DNA of 64,000 nt from assembly GCA_023101725.1 (NCBI GenBank), contig JALJCO010008629.1, forward strand, positions 235,823 to 299,822, read 5' to 3'. Origin of the DNA: Atherinomorus stipes (Eukaryota; Chordata; Actinopteri; Atheriniformes; Atherinidae). A program made the translations under genes and the position numbers. Under the pieces are notes generated by a model, which was not told the DNA's origin, did no database searches, and worked only from the letters and a program-made list of their open reading frames with translations. Each line of letters begins with the position of its first letter. Positions within the stretch are counted from its first letter, which is position 1. This document shows positions 25,023 to 36,865 of this stretch, piece by piece.

Positions 25023-27231
25023 CAGTAAAAGTACAGAAAATCAAAACAAGTGAAATGACAGATACTGTATGAGTGTCTCAGTCAGAGGTTTTACTGCCGG
25101 AAAAAAGAATTGGTTGTTTAATCTGATAGACAAAATGAACAGGACTGGTACAGGTTACAAAACATTACAAAACAGCATTTATTGAGTATTTTCAAAATAG
25201 TATTTTCATTTTTGCCAATCTAATGTTCATATCGTCAAATTACCATTTAGCTGATTATTCATAGAAAACATCCAAAGTCAATATCCACTGTTTAAGCATG
25301 TCGGGTCACCTTTGCACTGTGAGGACAAAATGAAAATCAGTCTGTGCATCTGCAGAGGCTGCAGCCAAAACACCAAGTAAATATTTCCCAATTCAATGTC
25401 AGTGAAACATTGTTCAACCATTTCCTTTGAAAGTCATTGTTCATCATCCTCTGCTCAAGGTAAACATTTGCACATTCAACTGAGACTTAACAGTGAAGCA
25501 GATTGTATACAGTATGGCATGCCATTACCACAATCAGGATGGAGTTGCATCCTTGTCAACCTGCGGAAATACTCCTTATGTTTTCTCAGGCTCTGTTGTA
25601 TAGACCTGCCATTCTGGATTAGTTCTGATTGGTTTCATTTGTTCCTGTGTTTTGACATCAATCATAGCACTTCCTCTACCGGATCTCTGCTGCCTTGCAG
25701 CTGGCTCTATTTTTTTTATGTGTCGTGTCTGTGTATGTGCTTGGCTCACTTCACAAGTTTGCTGTAAATCTATAGGTGTCAGGGACAAACAAAACACAGC
25801 ATAAAAGGCTGTGAGGTGTGAAGGTGGGAGTCTGGGTGTTTGTTGTGGAAAGCTGCCTAAAATTTGAACCCCTCTTATGGCATTCTGCATGTATGTTTGG
25901 CTGATTTTTTTTTTCTTTTCTTTTAAACCAGCATACTGATTTGCTTATACATCTGGTAGACTTTTCCCTTGTAACTGACACAGTAGCACCTGGACATATT
26001 CATCAGTTCAGCTTCCCATTAGACTATTTATATATGGCCAATGTACAACCCTAACATGTATATTAAGTGGATCGATTACTGTCATCACAATATTTAAGAA
26101 ATAACATCCTAATGATCACATGGAAATCAGCTTTTCAAGACTCTTGCTGATCAAATTGCAAACTACATACAAGTGGTAACTGCATTTATTTGAATTGAAT
26201 AACCCTATATTTGTGACAGGCCAGTGGAAAATATCAGAGCAACCTAAAGTCTCCCGTTCCAAGTGCTTGACCACCGTGATTGCTTTATTTGGTGAAGGGA
26301 AAACTGTATTGCTTTTCCTTGGATGATTCCTGATATGATTATTTACAGTAATAAGAAACTAAATAATCTGTTTGGAAGAGTTCAGCTCCCTTTTCCCCCC
26401 TGTTCGAGAGAAACAGTGATGGAGGCGTGTTACATTGCAACTTTTGGCACGACAGGAGAGGACAACCCTTCATGAAAGCCTCTGGGATGATGAGGTGAAG
26501 GTGTTGGCAGAGAGAGAAGAAAGGGAGGAAGAGCGTGTTGCGTGTTGAAGTGAGATGTCTGATATGTGGCTGAGTTCGTCGACCTGGCATGTCTTCGAAT
26601 GGCCTTGGCTTTGACAAGAAGAAGTCAGAGAGGGAGGGGTGGAAAGGGAGACAGGATGCGCCATATGTGGAAAAAGAGGATGGTATTAGCTTGCTTTTTT
26701 TTTAACCTGATGGGTCAGTTGAGGACTTTTCTCAGTTGGTGCAGTCACCACGGTGTTCTCTCAGAAATAGTCTTCTTCCCCTGTTGACTATAGATGGATG
26801 AGAGCGGGAAAATATGGGAAGACAGTCAAAGTCTGGGTCGGTTGGCAAATTGAGCATAAACTAAATGGTGCCTGGGTATCCTGGCAGACAGAATGGCACC
26901 TCAATCCACATCCGATCAATCCTACATAGAAAGTCCATATCACCACCAGACTTAACTGCCTCTTTCTCGTGCATTTATCCACTTAATTGAGTCTTCCTGC
27001 TTTTATCCACCGCTCTAACTGTTCACTAATACACCCAAATGGACCAAACTTTGCATTGTGATTACACTAAAAAGAGCCTCTTTTCGACAGACATTCTTTC
27101 TGTCTATATTATAGCAACTGAATGTGTCATTGGGAAGTTTGAGTGAACACTTTTCTACCACATTTCACAATGCCAAAAAGAAATACCTTAAATTGATTTT
27201 TTCATTGATGACAAACATCTACTGTATGCAC
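25023..27231. other. Flanking DNA, nothing recognised
   Basis: Frames near 25396-25767 and 26339-26787 have no recognisable domains and overlap on both strands. No splice-bounded open segment was convincing. Confidence 0.4.
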
Positions 27232-27255
27232 AGCTTCACTACTTCCTGAACTTAA

Positions 27256-27993
27256 AGGCATATGCAACCCCCCGCAGTCCCCTGAGGTGGACAAGTGGGC
27301 AGAAGCGTTTTCTAACCGACCCAGTCATTCTCTGAATCTGGCAGCACTGACTTCAACTCAGCTTAGCATAGTTGCTGTAATCTGGTGTTTCCAACTAGCA
27401 CCACTTGGCAAAAGTGAACTAATTAACTTGAGATTTTTTTCAATTACGTTTTGTGACCCACACATTCTGCTCAAGTACAAATGACAAGCCAATTTCACAT
27501 CGGGGACTGACTAGGTGGCATTCAATAGGGGAACTATATGCCATGGAAATACAGGCCAATTACAAGTGAAGCATCGCAGAGAGTACTGTAGGCAGCACAC
27601 AGTATACCCAACCTCCGTAAACAGGGTTGCTATTATCTGTGGTGCTTCGCCTGTAATTCGCCTGTACTTCGCCTGTACTTCTGTGGCATATAGTTCCCCT
27701 ATTGAATGCCACCTAGTCAGTCCTTTGATGTGAAATTGGCTTGTCATTTGTACTCAATCAGAATGTGCGGGTCTGGAAACGCAACTGGAAAAAATCCCAA
27801 GTTAATAAGCTCACTTTAGCCAAGTGGTGCCAGTTGGAAGTGCCAGATTACAGCAACTATGCTAAGCTAAGCTAAAGTCAGTGCTGCCAGATTAAAAGAA
27901 TGACTGGATCAGCTAGAAAACGCTTCTGCTGACTTGTCCAACTCAGGGTACTGTGGGGGGAGGCTCAATTTCACCAAGGGGTGACATATGCCT
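27256..27993. mobile_element. TTAA-flanked foldback MITE, family A, 738 bp
   Basis: TTAA at 27252-27255 and 27994-27997. Termini AGGCATATG...CATATGCCT. Nearly the whole element is an inverted repeat: the left arm (to about 27580) and right arm (from about 27640) match at most positions, including ccacttggc / gccaagtgg, gctaagctaagc and actgactaggtggcattcaa. The left arm lacks about 25 bp present near the right end. No coding capacity. A shorter relative is at 54765-55179. Confidence 0.85.
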
Positions 27994-27997
27994 TTAA

Positions 27998-28933
27998 AGG
28001 GGAACTTCGTTTTTTTTTTCAATTTGGACCTATTTTCTTGCATGAAATATGTTCATTTACTCACCCAGACAGTTTTGGTGTAACTTGAAATTCCTTCGGG
28101 AGATGTAAAGATCTACTCAGGATCAGCATATGCGCAGTATAATGGCAGTGATGAGGTAATCGCGCCCAGCCTCTAAATAAGGCATTATCTGCCACAAACT
28201 CCTTCATTTCACCAATGTACTCGCGGGACAAATCGTTCAGCCAGTGATAGTGCAGTAATAGTGCACTATAACTGCACCACTTCTGGCAGAAAAGGGTGGA
28301 ACTTTTTCATGCTGCATCTGTATTTTTAGGAGTTTAAACGTGCATTTACTTATCAGTAAAGTTTCTGCATCACTTTGAGTCCTTCGGAAGATATCACATT
28401 AAGTCGCCGTTCGGTGGACATCCTGTAAAATGGCGATAATGGGGCAGCCATTATATAAGACATTATCTGCAGCAAAACTTAATTTTTGCCAATACTTTAA
28501 GGCGAATGAATGAACGAACGAGTACTATTGTCCTGTGAGTCCAGATTTAGCTTTCCGTTAGTTATCAGGGTGTTCTACAGACTTTTCGGGGCCGCGTGTT
28601 CACGATGCGCGCTTCCTTAGTACAGCTGAGAAAAGCAGCTCGCTACCCAAACAACAAAAACACAATTTGCGAAACTCTGAACTCATAGGACAATAGTACT
28701 CATTCGTTTATTTATTCTACTTAAAGCATTGATGAAATGCAGGAGTTTTACTGCAGATAATGCCTTATATATTTGCTGCCCCGTCATTGCCATTTTACAA
28801 GATGTCCCCTGAAGGGCGAGTGAATGTAATATCTTCCGAAGACTCAAAGTGATGCAGAAACTTTACTGGTGAGAAAATGCATGCTTAAACTCCTACAAAT
28901 AAGGTCCAGGTTGAAAAAAAAGAAAGTTATCCT
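27998..28933. mobile_element. TTAA-flanked foldback MITE, family B, 936 bp
   Basis: Starts AGGGGAACTTCG directly after the TTAA that ends the previous element, and ends gaaagttatcct followed by TTAA at 28934-28937. The inner inverted repeat pairs about 28312-28555 with 28680-28925 (taaagtttctgcatcacttt, actattgtcctgtgag, gcattatctgc are landmarks). The outer 28000-28310 segment is a diverged partial repeat of the same motifs, so the element may be composite. Non-coding. Confidence 0.75.
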
Positions 28934-28962
28934 TTAAGTTCAGGAAGTAGTGGAGTTGTGCT

Positions 28963-31900
28963 TAGAGCCCATTGTACTCACTTTCACATGAATGAACAGG
29001 CATGCAAAGAATTGTGGAGTTAATCTTGCTTCTGGTCCACTGTTTAGAATCTGTACCACACTGCTTAAACTTTCCTCTTTCATGGTTTTTTTCCTGCCAT
29101 AATTAGCTACAGCAAAGTGTTTTACACAGGCTCTGAGCCAATTAAATGAGAAAGGCATTTTAGCTGGCTGTAAATACTGATTCTGCTTCTGATCTCTGTC
29201 CAATTATAAACCTATTGGCTATGACATCTTGACCACCTGCTTAATACTGAGTACTGTAGGTCTTCCTCATGCTGCCAAAAGAACACTAATAATTTAGGAC
29301 ATGGACAAAGATAATCTGAGAATATCCTTGAATGTCTGCAATGGATCCTTTGGCCTCTGCTTTGTGGTGTGCTGGTCTTTGTGGATTGGGCTCGCTTCGC
29401 ACAGATGGCATCATATCACATCAAATATATATCTGCGGAGCTTGGTTGCTAGATGAACATCTCAGACTCTTTGTTCTGTTCATTGAGCCCTTCCCAAGCA
29501 GCTTTTCCAGGCCCACCACTGTCCTTCTGAGGCAGGCTGCTACTGCACACCAGTAAGGTTTAATTTTTTTCCCCCTAAATACAAAGAAATTGGTCAACAA
29601 TGACACTGAACATAATTTATTTATACTTTGAATTTCAATAAAGTTTATCATAAATCAACTGATCATGTTTTATAAGATTTATAGCATTTTAAAAAATGGC
29701 CCAATCTTTTAGAAGCATGGATAATATATCAGTAGTAAATCTCAAGTTAAGAAACATATTTAAACACTCAAAACTTTTCATTTGTGTCATCTTAAACCAA
29801 TCATGAGTGGAACTGCATTTTTTGAGAGCAATTTTGTGAGACTCTTCACCAAACTGACTTAAGAAAGGTATTGACGGTTGTTTGGATTATTTCAAAGACT
29901 TAAAAAGCACTTTAATTATCATCTCAAAATAATTCACTTATCAGTGTGATGGAAGTCAGTGATAATACAAAAAAAAAAAGTAAAATATTAGATGCTAAGT
30001 AAGAGATGCCTTTATGCCAAACATTTGGGTCAGTGTAAAAATGCCAGTGGGCCTGTGTCACAACGCTTTAGACAATCAAACAGGCATGTGTGTATTAGGT
30101 GGATTGCACATGCATGCCTGTCTTCCCTTGGCAAATTCAGTACTGTGTGTGCTTATTACATGCATAATAGCTGTAAAGCAAACTGTGTTTTTGTGGTTTC
30201 TATTTACTGTGGTTTCCCTCTGTATAAACAATGTTGACATATTTGGAACAGTGGGATGAGGGTGCAGTTTATGCATGTATGTATACAGATGATACAATAG
30301 GAAGCTTCTTAGTCATCTCAAATTGTAGGCTTCTTGTCACTGCCTGAGATTCAAGACCTCCTCAAAACCTGCCTGTGGGCCATGTGTTCATGCAAGTAAA
30401 TATGACAAATATGACCTGTAATTACATTGGAAAGTTTAAATATTATGAAGATCATGGTTGGATTGTACAAAGAGCGCATTTCAGCCTTGTTTAAAATCAT
30501 GTTTTTAATCCTATCCAAGTATGGAAAAAATAAATGACACCATTTCGAACCACATCCTTATGGGATATTTAAAAATAAAAAATAATTTTAAACCAGATAA
30601 TTATAACAAGATCCTTGGCAATAGCTGCTTTACACACACACACACACAATTTACTTTGTTTACAGAGAACACTTAAAACAATTTGCTGGTGCTGATGCTA
30701 ATTAATTACAGGTTGATAATAAATCCATTCATAATAATTACATTGCTATTTTGCTTTAACTTTCAAAATTAGATCAAATTCAGATCAAATCTTAAAACCA
30801 TGACTGCTGACCTGACCTCTGAACTTTAGATGCAAAGTGACATCTCCTTACCTGAACAGGGAACTAATCTCCCACAGAAATGTGGAAAGCCATATCTCCT
30901 AATTGGGCACAGATGCTGTAATTTTCATGTTTGTTTTCGCCTCTAAATTAAAACATTTCAGGAGTCAGTTTGACTGTGTAAGATGCTTTTTGAAGATGAG
31001 TGCAGGCTCCATAATTTGAATCAAGTGTATTGAATTTTGGGCATATATCAGAACAGATCAAACAACCAATACTTGCAAGTAGTTCAGATGTTCAGCATTA
31101 AATCATTTCTGCATTCATCTGAATGAAATGAAACTAAAAAAATACCTCCTCCAAAGCAGTAGCAAGCTCTCAAAAGCATGAATGGGAAAGTTGCAAGATG
31201 ATTCTTTTCATGGAAATGTTGCTAGCACCATGAGAGGCTGGTGAAGAATTCCCGTGATGAGATTCAGAAACAGCCGGCTGCTCAGAGCAATTTTCTGGGC
31301 TGTTGTCTTCTCAATAGCTTCAGTGCTTTCACACATACAGTGAGCACACATGGATATAAGGCAGAAAAGAGAGCGTCAAGTCAAGGTGAAGTTCATCGCT
31401 AAGATCTCTCCATTACTGAAACAAGCTCAGTGGTTCAGTCTGTAGCTATCTTAGCAATTACAGCAGTTTCCCACGGGCTCCAGCAAAGAGCCTGTTAGCT
31501 AATATGCTAATGAAGACAAATGGAGGTAATCCCTCTGTTCTCGGGATGTCTTTGTAGCAGAAAAAATGAGCTGGTGGGACTTCGAAGGAGAGATGGCGAC
31601 AGCTAAAGACACTGAGAGGGTAATAAAAGTTTATCCAAATGTCTACATTTTAGTAGTTCTCACAACTAAGACAGATAAAAGGCAGACATAAGAGTATAAG
31701 AAGACACTTTTCATCCCCTCCTGCTGGTATATAAAAGCATGTAAATCCCTCCCAAGGGTACATTAAAAGTGTCTTAAACAAGACAGGAAGAGCATCAGAC
31801 GCTCGTCACTTGAAAGGCAGCCCATATGACGGCTGATGAGGGTTTTACCATTCAGTGTTTTGGTTGGATGTGGTACAAACACACAACCCATCATGCTGCT

Positions 31901-34900
31901 GTTTGTGGATGATGTGTGTGTCATAAAGCGAAGCAGCATAATGACACAGGGCCCATTACACACGGTATTTAGAGATTAGACTAACACAGTGGTTTTGTGG
32001 TCGGAGCCGTGCTGATTGTAACCATGTGTTCCCGAGGATGTTCAGACTTAGAGTGTGCTGACAAATAATGAGCTAATGAATGCCAACATACCTGTTCCAT
32101 GATGGAGTGCCATGTGGATTTTACAGGAACTGGGTTGGTAATGATGAGCAATGACAGAGTGCCATGTCCTCATTTGGATCTGTTGTTATTCTCATGCCTT
32201 TCTCAGTGTGTTCATCAATTGAGACAAACAAACTAATGGATTCCTGGAATGGAAAATGAAGTGTTCATGTGTCTTAAAGCCGGTTGTATCAGGTGTTATT
32301 GTAATAATAAGTAAAGCTAGAGGAACACATTGAGTGTGGGAAAATAACACAATGTGTTATTTTTCGTACATAGCGATTTTTGTCTAAGTGTGCAAGTTTA
32401 CATGATGAGCAAGCAGTTTGAACATTGCCAGTAATGTATAATCATTTACATGACAACCTGTTATTATGAGTTGATGTGATTATTTTCAACTGAACAAACA
32501 CAATCATTCCCAGTACAAGAGGCACACAATCGTTCATTTGCTCACATCAGCAGCTCAGTATCACGGTGCTTGAATGTTTTACAAGTGAGTTCTCTGACAG
32601 AGTTTGGCTTGCTTACCCGTGAACAACTACAGTTTCTATAAAGCTTTTAATGATCCATAAGCTCCTTGTAAATATGTGTTTATTACTGTGCTCAAAGCAA
32701 CACCCAATACGCAAAATGTATGGGTTTAAAACTTTTATACTATGGTGCAGTGAAAGGCGACAATGACTGGAAAGTAGATCATATTGCAGTTTATTGATGA
32801 TTTAAGAAAATGAAGTTCAAATCTGCCTCTTCCATTTTTAAGGAAAGCATTTCTTAACACTACTTTAGAGTTTGAAGTAGTTAAATTGCCCAGTGGTTGA
32901 AAGGTCCGACTCCCGATGTGACTAATGAATAACTGCATTGTAGGAAATGTTTAGCTGTGTTTCCGCTGGGCTTGTAATTTTCATAATTTGCATAGCAGCA
33001 CACTCAAAGAGTGTTGCCACAAACAAAACAACATTCCTAAGAGACTTCCACCATGGATTTATCCCGGACACTCACGAAGTTTCAACACAAGGCCTTACTA
33101 ATGCGTTTGGGATTAAATTTGTAGCTGTGCACCACACCCATAGCCTTGGTTTTCAGCAAGCTTGCCAAAAGGCTCAAAGCTCCACAAGCAAGAAAGACTA
33201 GAAGCAGATGATGGAAACACAGAAATCCACACAAGAGTAGTTTACAATGTTAAACAAAGGCATTACTATTGGGGGTTTTGCTTTACTACCAGTTCTGTTG
33301 CGCTTTGACTTTAAACCGGTCACCCCAAAAGTACCACTTGTTTTACATCATCCATCTGAGCACACATTAATCTTCATGCTGTTCTATGTCCAGAGAATGC
33401 TTCTCTGTCAAAATTGTGAACATTTCTCCTTCACAAATAAATCATCCATTTACTCTTAATGAAAATGTTCTCTCTGAAAGGCTATAATTTAATGAGCAGG
33501 TGTTGAAACAATTATGGTATATTAATGTTATGTTATTAATATGTACTTGAGACTTCTCCGTGTCACTCACTGCTCCAGCTGCCTGTTTCTTTTTCCTTTA
33601 AATCTTGTGGCTTTGGTACATTTAACAACAGGAAAAATGAATGAAAGAGAAACCCCTCGTTTTTTTTTTTTTATATTTTGGCAAGAACTCAGCTAGAAGT
33701 GTGTGCACGCATGAGTGTGAGAACATTTGTGCTTCCTGACCTCACACCGTCTCCCATTTTGTCTTGTCTTCCTCTCCCGCTGCACCAGGAGTAAACACAG
33801 AAGTCTGTCTCTTTGTTTTTGTGGATGTGAATAGTGACTGAGTGTGTTTGCCTGCCGTGTATGTGTGCATTGCATTTATGCATGTATGACATGTTAATAA
33901 ACATGTGTGCACATCTGTGCATGCCAACAAGAATCCGCATGAAAAAGTGCAGCAGCGGTCTAGACAGCACAGATGCACCCAATGGGAGTCAGCGCTCTTC
34001 ATAGCCATTGGCCAATTAGCTGCTATTGTGGAAGCTGTGCCATGCTGACACGCACTCACACATGAACACACACAACTTCAGGGCCTTTACTCCATCATCT
34101 GTATAATTAAGGTGCTTTTCTCCTGAATATTTTAGTTAAATGTCTCTGCAACAGTGGAGCAACAGACCTGACTATCTTCCCAATGACAAATGCTGCTCTG
34201 AGCAGCACCATTAGAAAGCACATTATTACAACAACTGATGTGCTTTTGAAGCCGTTTCATTGATCTGTTCTTAATGTTTTCACCATTATTTTAATATTAT
34301 TGCTTATAATGGTAATATATCTCATACTGTTGCTCTCCCCAATAAAAATAAGTCTTTATGAATTAAAAAAAAATAACTAAAATTGAAATTAGATTAGAAG
34401 TCAGGAGTGTTCCTGCCAAGGTCTTATTTGGCAGACATTTTTCTGAAACCTGTGTGTGTGTGTGTGCGTGTGTGCGTGTGCGCATGGCTGGGCAGAGTGG
34501 ATGACTTTGATCCTATAGCAGATGGAGGAGGAACAGTATCCAACACAATACTGGCAGAAGGAACGGCAGAGGGGTGAGATAAGAGTTAAGAGGCTGTCTT
34601 TCAAAGATTGATGAGAGCTGATTTTGTTACATATTTTTGCGTTAGGAAAGAAATTCCAGAAAACACAATGCCTTCATCTCACTTTTGCTAATTATCTCAG
34701 GCAGCACTTGGCCACAACTGTTATGTTGCAACACCATGAAATTGGCTTAATTACAGTAAAACTGGTGGTCTAGTCATTTGTCTTCTACAACTGTTTTCTC
34801 TCAGTTAAAATAATTAATTGTTCACATTTCAAGAACCAAATTACATCTTTTTTCAATGAGTAGAGATGGAGATGATTAACACTACTTTGTATTTCAACAA

Positions 34901-36140
34901 TAAGACCGTATAGATGGATAAGTTATGGTTTCACATTAGAAATCTTAAATCTATAATGAAAAAGAAATCACAAAAATGAAAATATCATTGGTGTGGTTTT
35001 AATGGTGGAGAGGCAAGTTCTCTAAATTTGAATCTCCCAGAAAATCAGTTAGATGTGTGCATGAGTAGGGCTGAGTGTGTGTGTTTGTGTGAGAGAAAAT
35101 ACAGAGTTCCTGTCAGCTTGTTTGCATTTTTTGCAAGTCTCCTTTTGACAAAACCTCAGTGCCATCAAGGAGACCAAATGTTGTCTCCTGTCTCTAATTA
35201 CCAGGCCTTATGGTTTAGCCATGTTTGGTTTGGTTTCCCCAGTAAATGAACCCTTATGTCTGACTGTTTTGTTTCAAGCAATTCTCTGTTTATGGGTTTT
35301 GCTGACTTAATATATTCCCAGGTATGATGGTGTTTCTGTATATTCTTTTACAAGAAAAATGACTTACAATCTGCCACTCTGTTCTCTGTCACTGGTATAT
35401 ACATTAAGTGGAGTAACATTCAGCTGATCCGTGATTTTTTTTTTTACTCCTGTAGAAATGACCTCTCCATAATGAGGGAAGTTATGTGTAATGAACTCTG
35501 TGGCTCACAACAGCAGCACTAGTCTGTCTTCATCAATTTACCTTTTGAAAAAAGTACAGTATAACATTCTCCATGAGATTGTGTACGTCCCCCTTTTATT
35601 CCACCATAACAGCTCTGACCTGTTGACGTTTGATATGGGACCACCGGGGATGTCTTGTTGTGTCACTTACACAGGGGGCTTTTGAGCCTGCGGTTGTGGG
35701 ATGGCAAACAGTTTGGGCCCCTTAAGGTACTCCCCAAGACATTCTTTGGCTGTTTTTGTGGTGTGGTGGGGGCACTTTGGTACATTTTCTTGTCACTGAG
35801 GAAAGTGAGTGGTCTGCATCAGTGTCCACATAGGGGGACAGTGAAGCAACACACATAAATACCAGGATCCAAGGATGCTTTGTACAACATTGTAATGAGA
35901 AATTTATTTTATTCATTTAATCTTGACACATAAAGCCGACTTTCTAGCACATAGTCATAATTTGCTTATTTTGTCTAACCTATTTAAGATTCATGCTCTT
36001 CTTAAATACTATACTCTGTTAATCATATTTAAAGCATTGACTATATCATGTAATGTCATGTACTATATACCATGTAATTTACAACGATTCTTTGTACTGA
36101 GACAGAACACCGATAGTATGAGAGACTTTGGAAATTTAAC
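28963..36140. other. Flanking DNA, gene-free as far as visible
   Basis: Seven kilobases with few repeats: short (CA)n at 30633-30649, GT-rich tract at 34450-34484, T runs near 33660. Chance frames only. The low repeat density compared with the neighbouring blocks could reflect conserved regulatory DNA upstream of epha3; this is inference and needs an alignment. Confidence 0.4.
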
Positions 36141-36148
36141 ATGTCCTA

Positions 36149-36857
36149 TACAGCTGTAACGGCTCGGTATGTACCTTGGTACACAAGTCACGATTGTTTT
36201 TCTTTTTTTTTTTTTTTTTTTTTTCTGGTACAGTAATGGAAAAAAAAAATAGAAATATGTTTTATTAACAAGTTCACAAAAATTTAACACCAGATGTTTG
36301 TTTTTCTGCCATATTGTTTGAATGAGAAAAACATAAATAAAGAAAATATTCTAAAGTAAAATCCTGCTGTTTGTTTTTTTTTTACACTTTTCAATAAAAA
36401 ACAAAACAAAACATGTTTTCACCTCCCCATTTGAGTTTTAAGAGCAGCATTTAACAGAAACAGCTCCTCTTTCATTTCACTCATCCTCATCACAGAAACT
36501 AAACATCACAGCAGGTTACTCTTCTGCTCAGATTGCCTGAATAAAAAAGAAGCATAAATCAGTAACATATTGCTGTTTTTACACTTGTTTGCGCTAAATT
36601 AGTCTGTTTTCTTGTCGTACCAGTAACATTCAAACTTGTGTGGTGTCACTTTAGATGGGTTATGTTGGAAGTGTTTCTGTGTACATAGCATGCTGCTTTT
36701 GTTTTGTTGGCCTTTTCTTTTCCTCCTTCCTCTTCGACAAAACCGAGGTGCTCCCAGATGGGGACTTGATGCTTAACAGGGGCGCTTTCTAGCAAAACTA
36801 GCTTACATGCCATGTTCTTAGGAGTTGTTAGAAACAGGACATACTGTTACAGCCCTG
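36149..36857. mobile_element. hAT-like MITE, 709 bp, 7/8 target duplication
   Basis: atgtccta at 36141-36148 and atgtccga at 36858-36865 flank the element. Termini TACAGCTGTAAC and GTTACAGCCCTG are inverted copies apart from the outermost bases; CAGGGCTGTAAC is a typical hAT end. Contains a long T tract (36199-36224) and no transposase frame. Confidence 0.75.
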
Positions 36858-36865
36858 ATGTCCGA

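Larger units (their letters stand above)
27232..28962. repeat. Outer palindrome enclosing two abutting TTAA elements
   Basis: Left flank cacttcactacttcctgaac-type sequence (about 27230-27251, ending acttcctgaac) is the reverse complement of the right flank gttcaggaagtagtggagtt starting at 28938. With the insertions removed the arms meet at TTAA, forming a palindrome of about 23-bp arms with TTAA in the middle. It therefore looks like an older foldback site whose central TTAA was the target. Confidence 0.7.
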
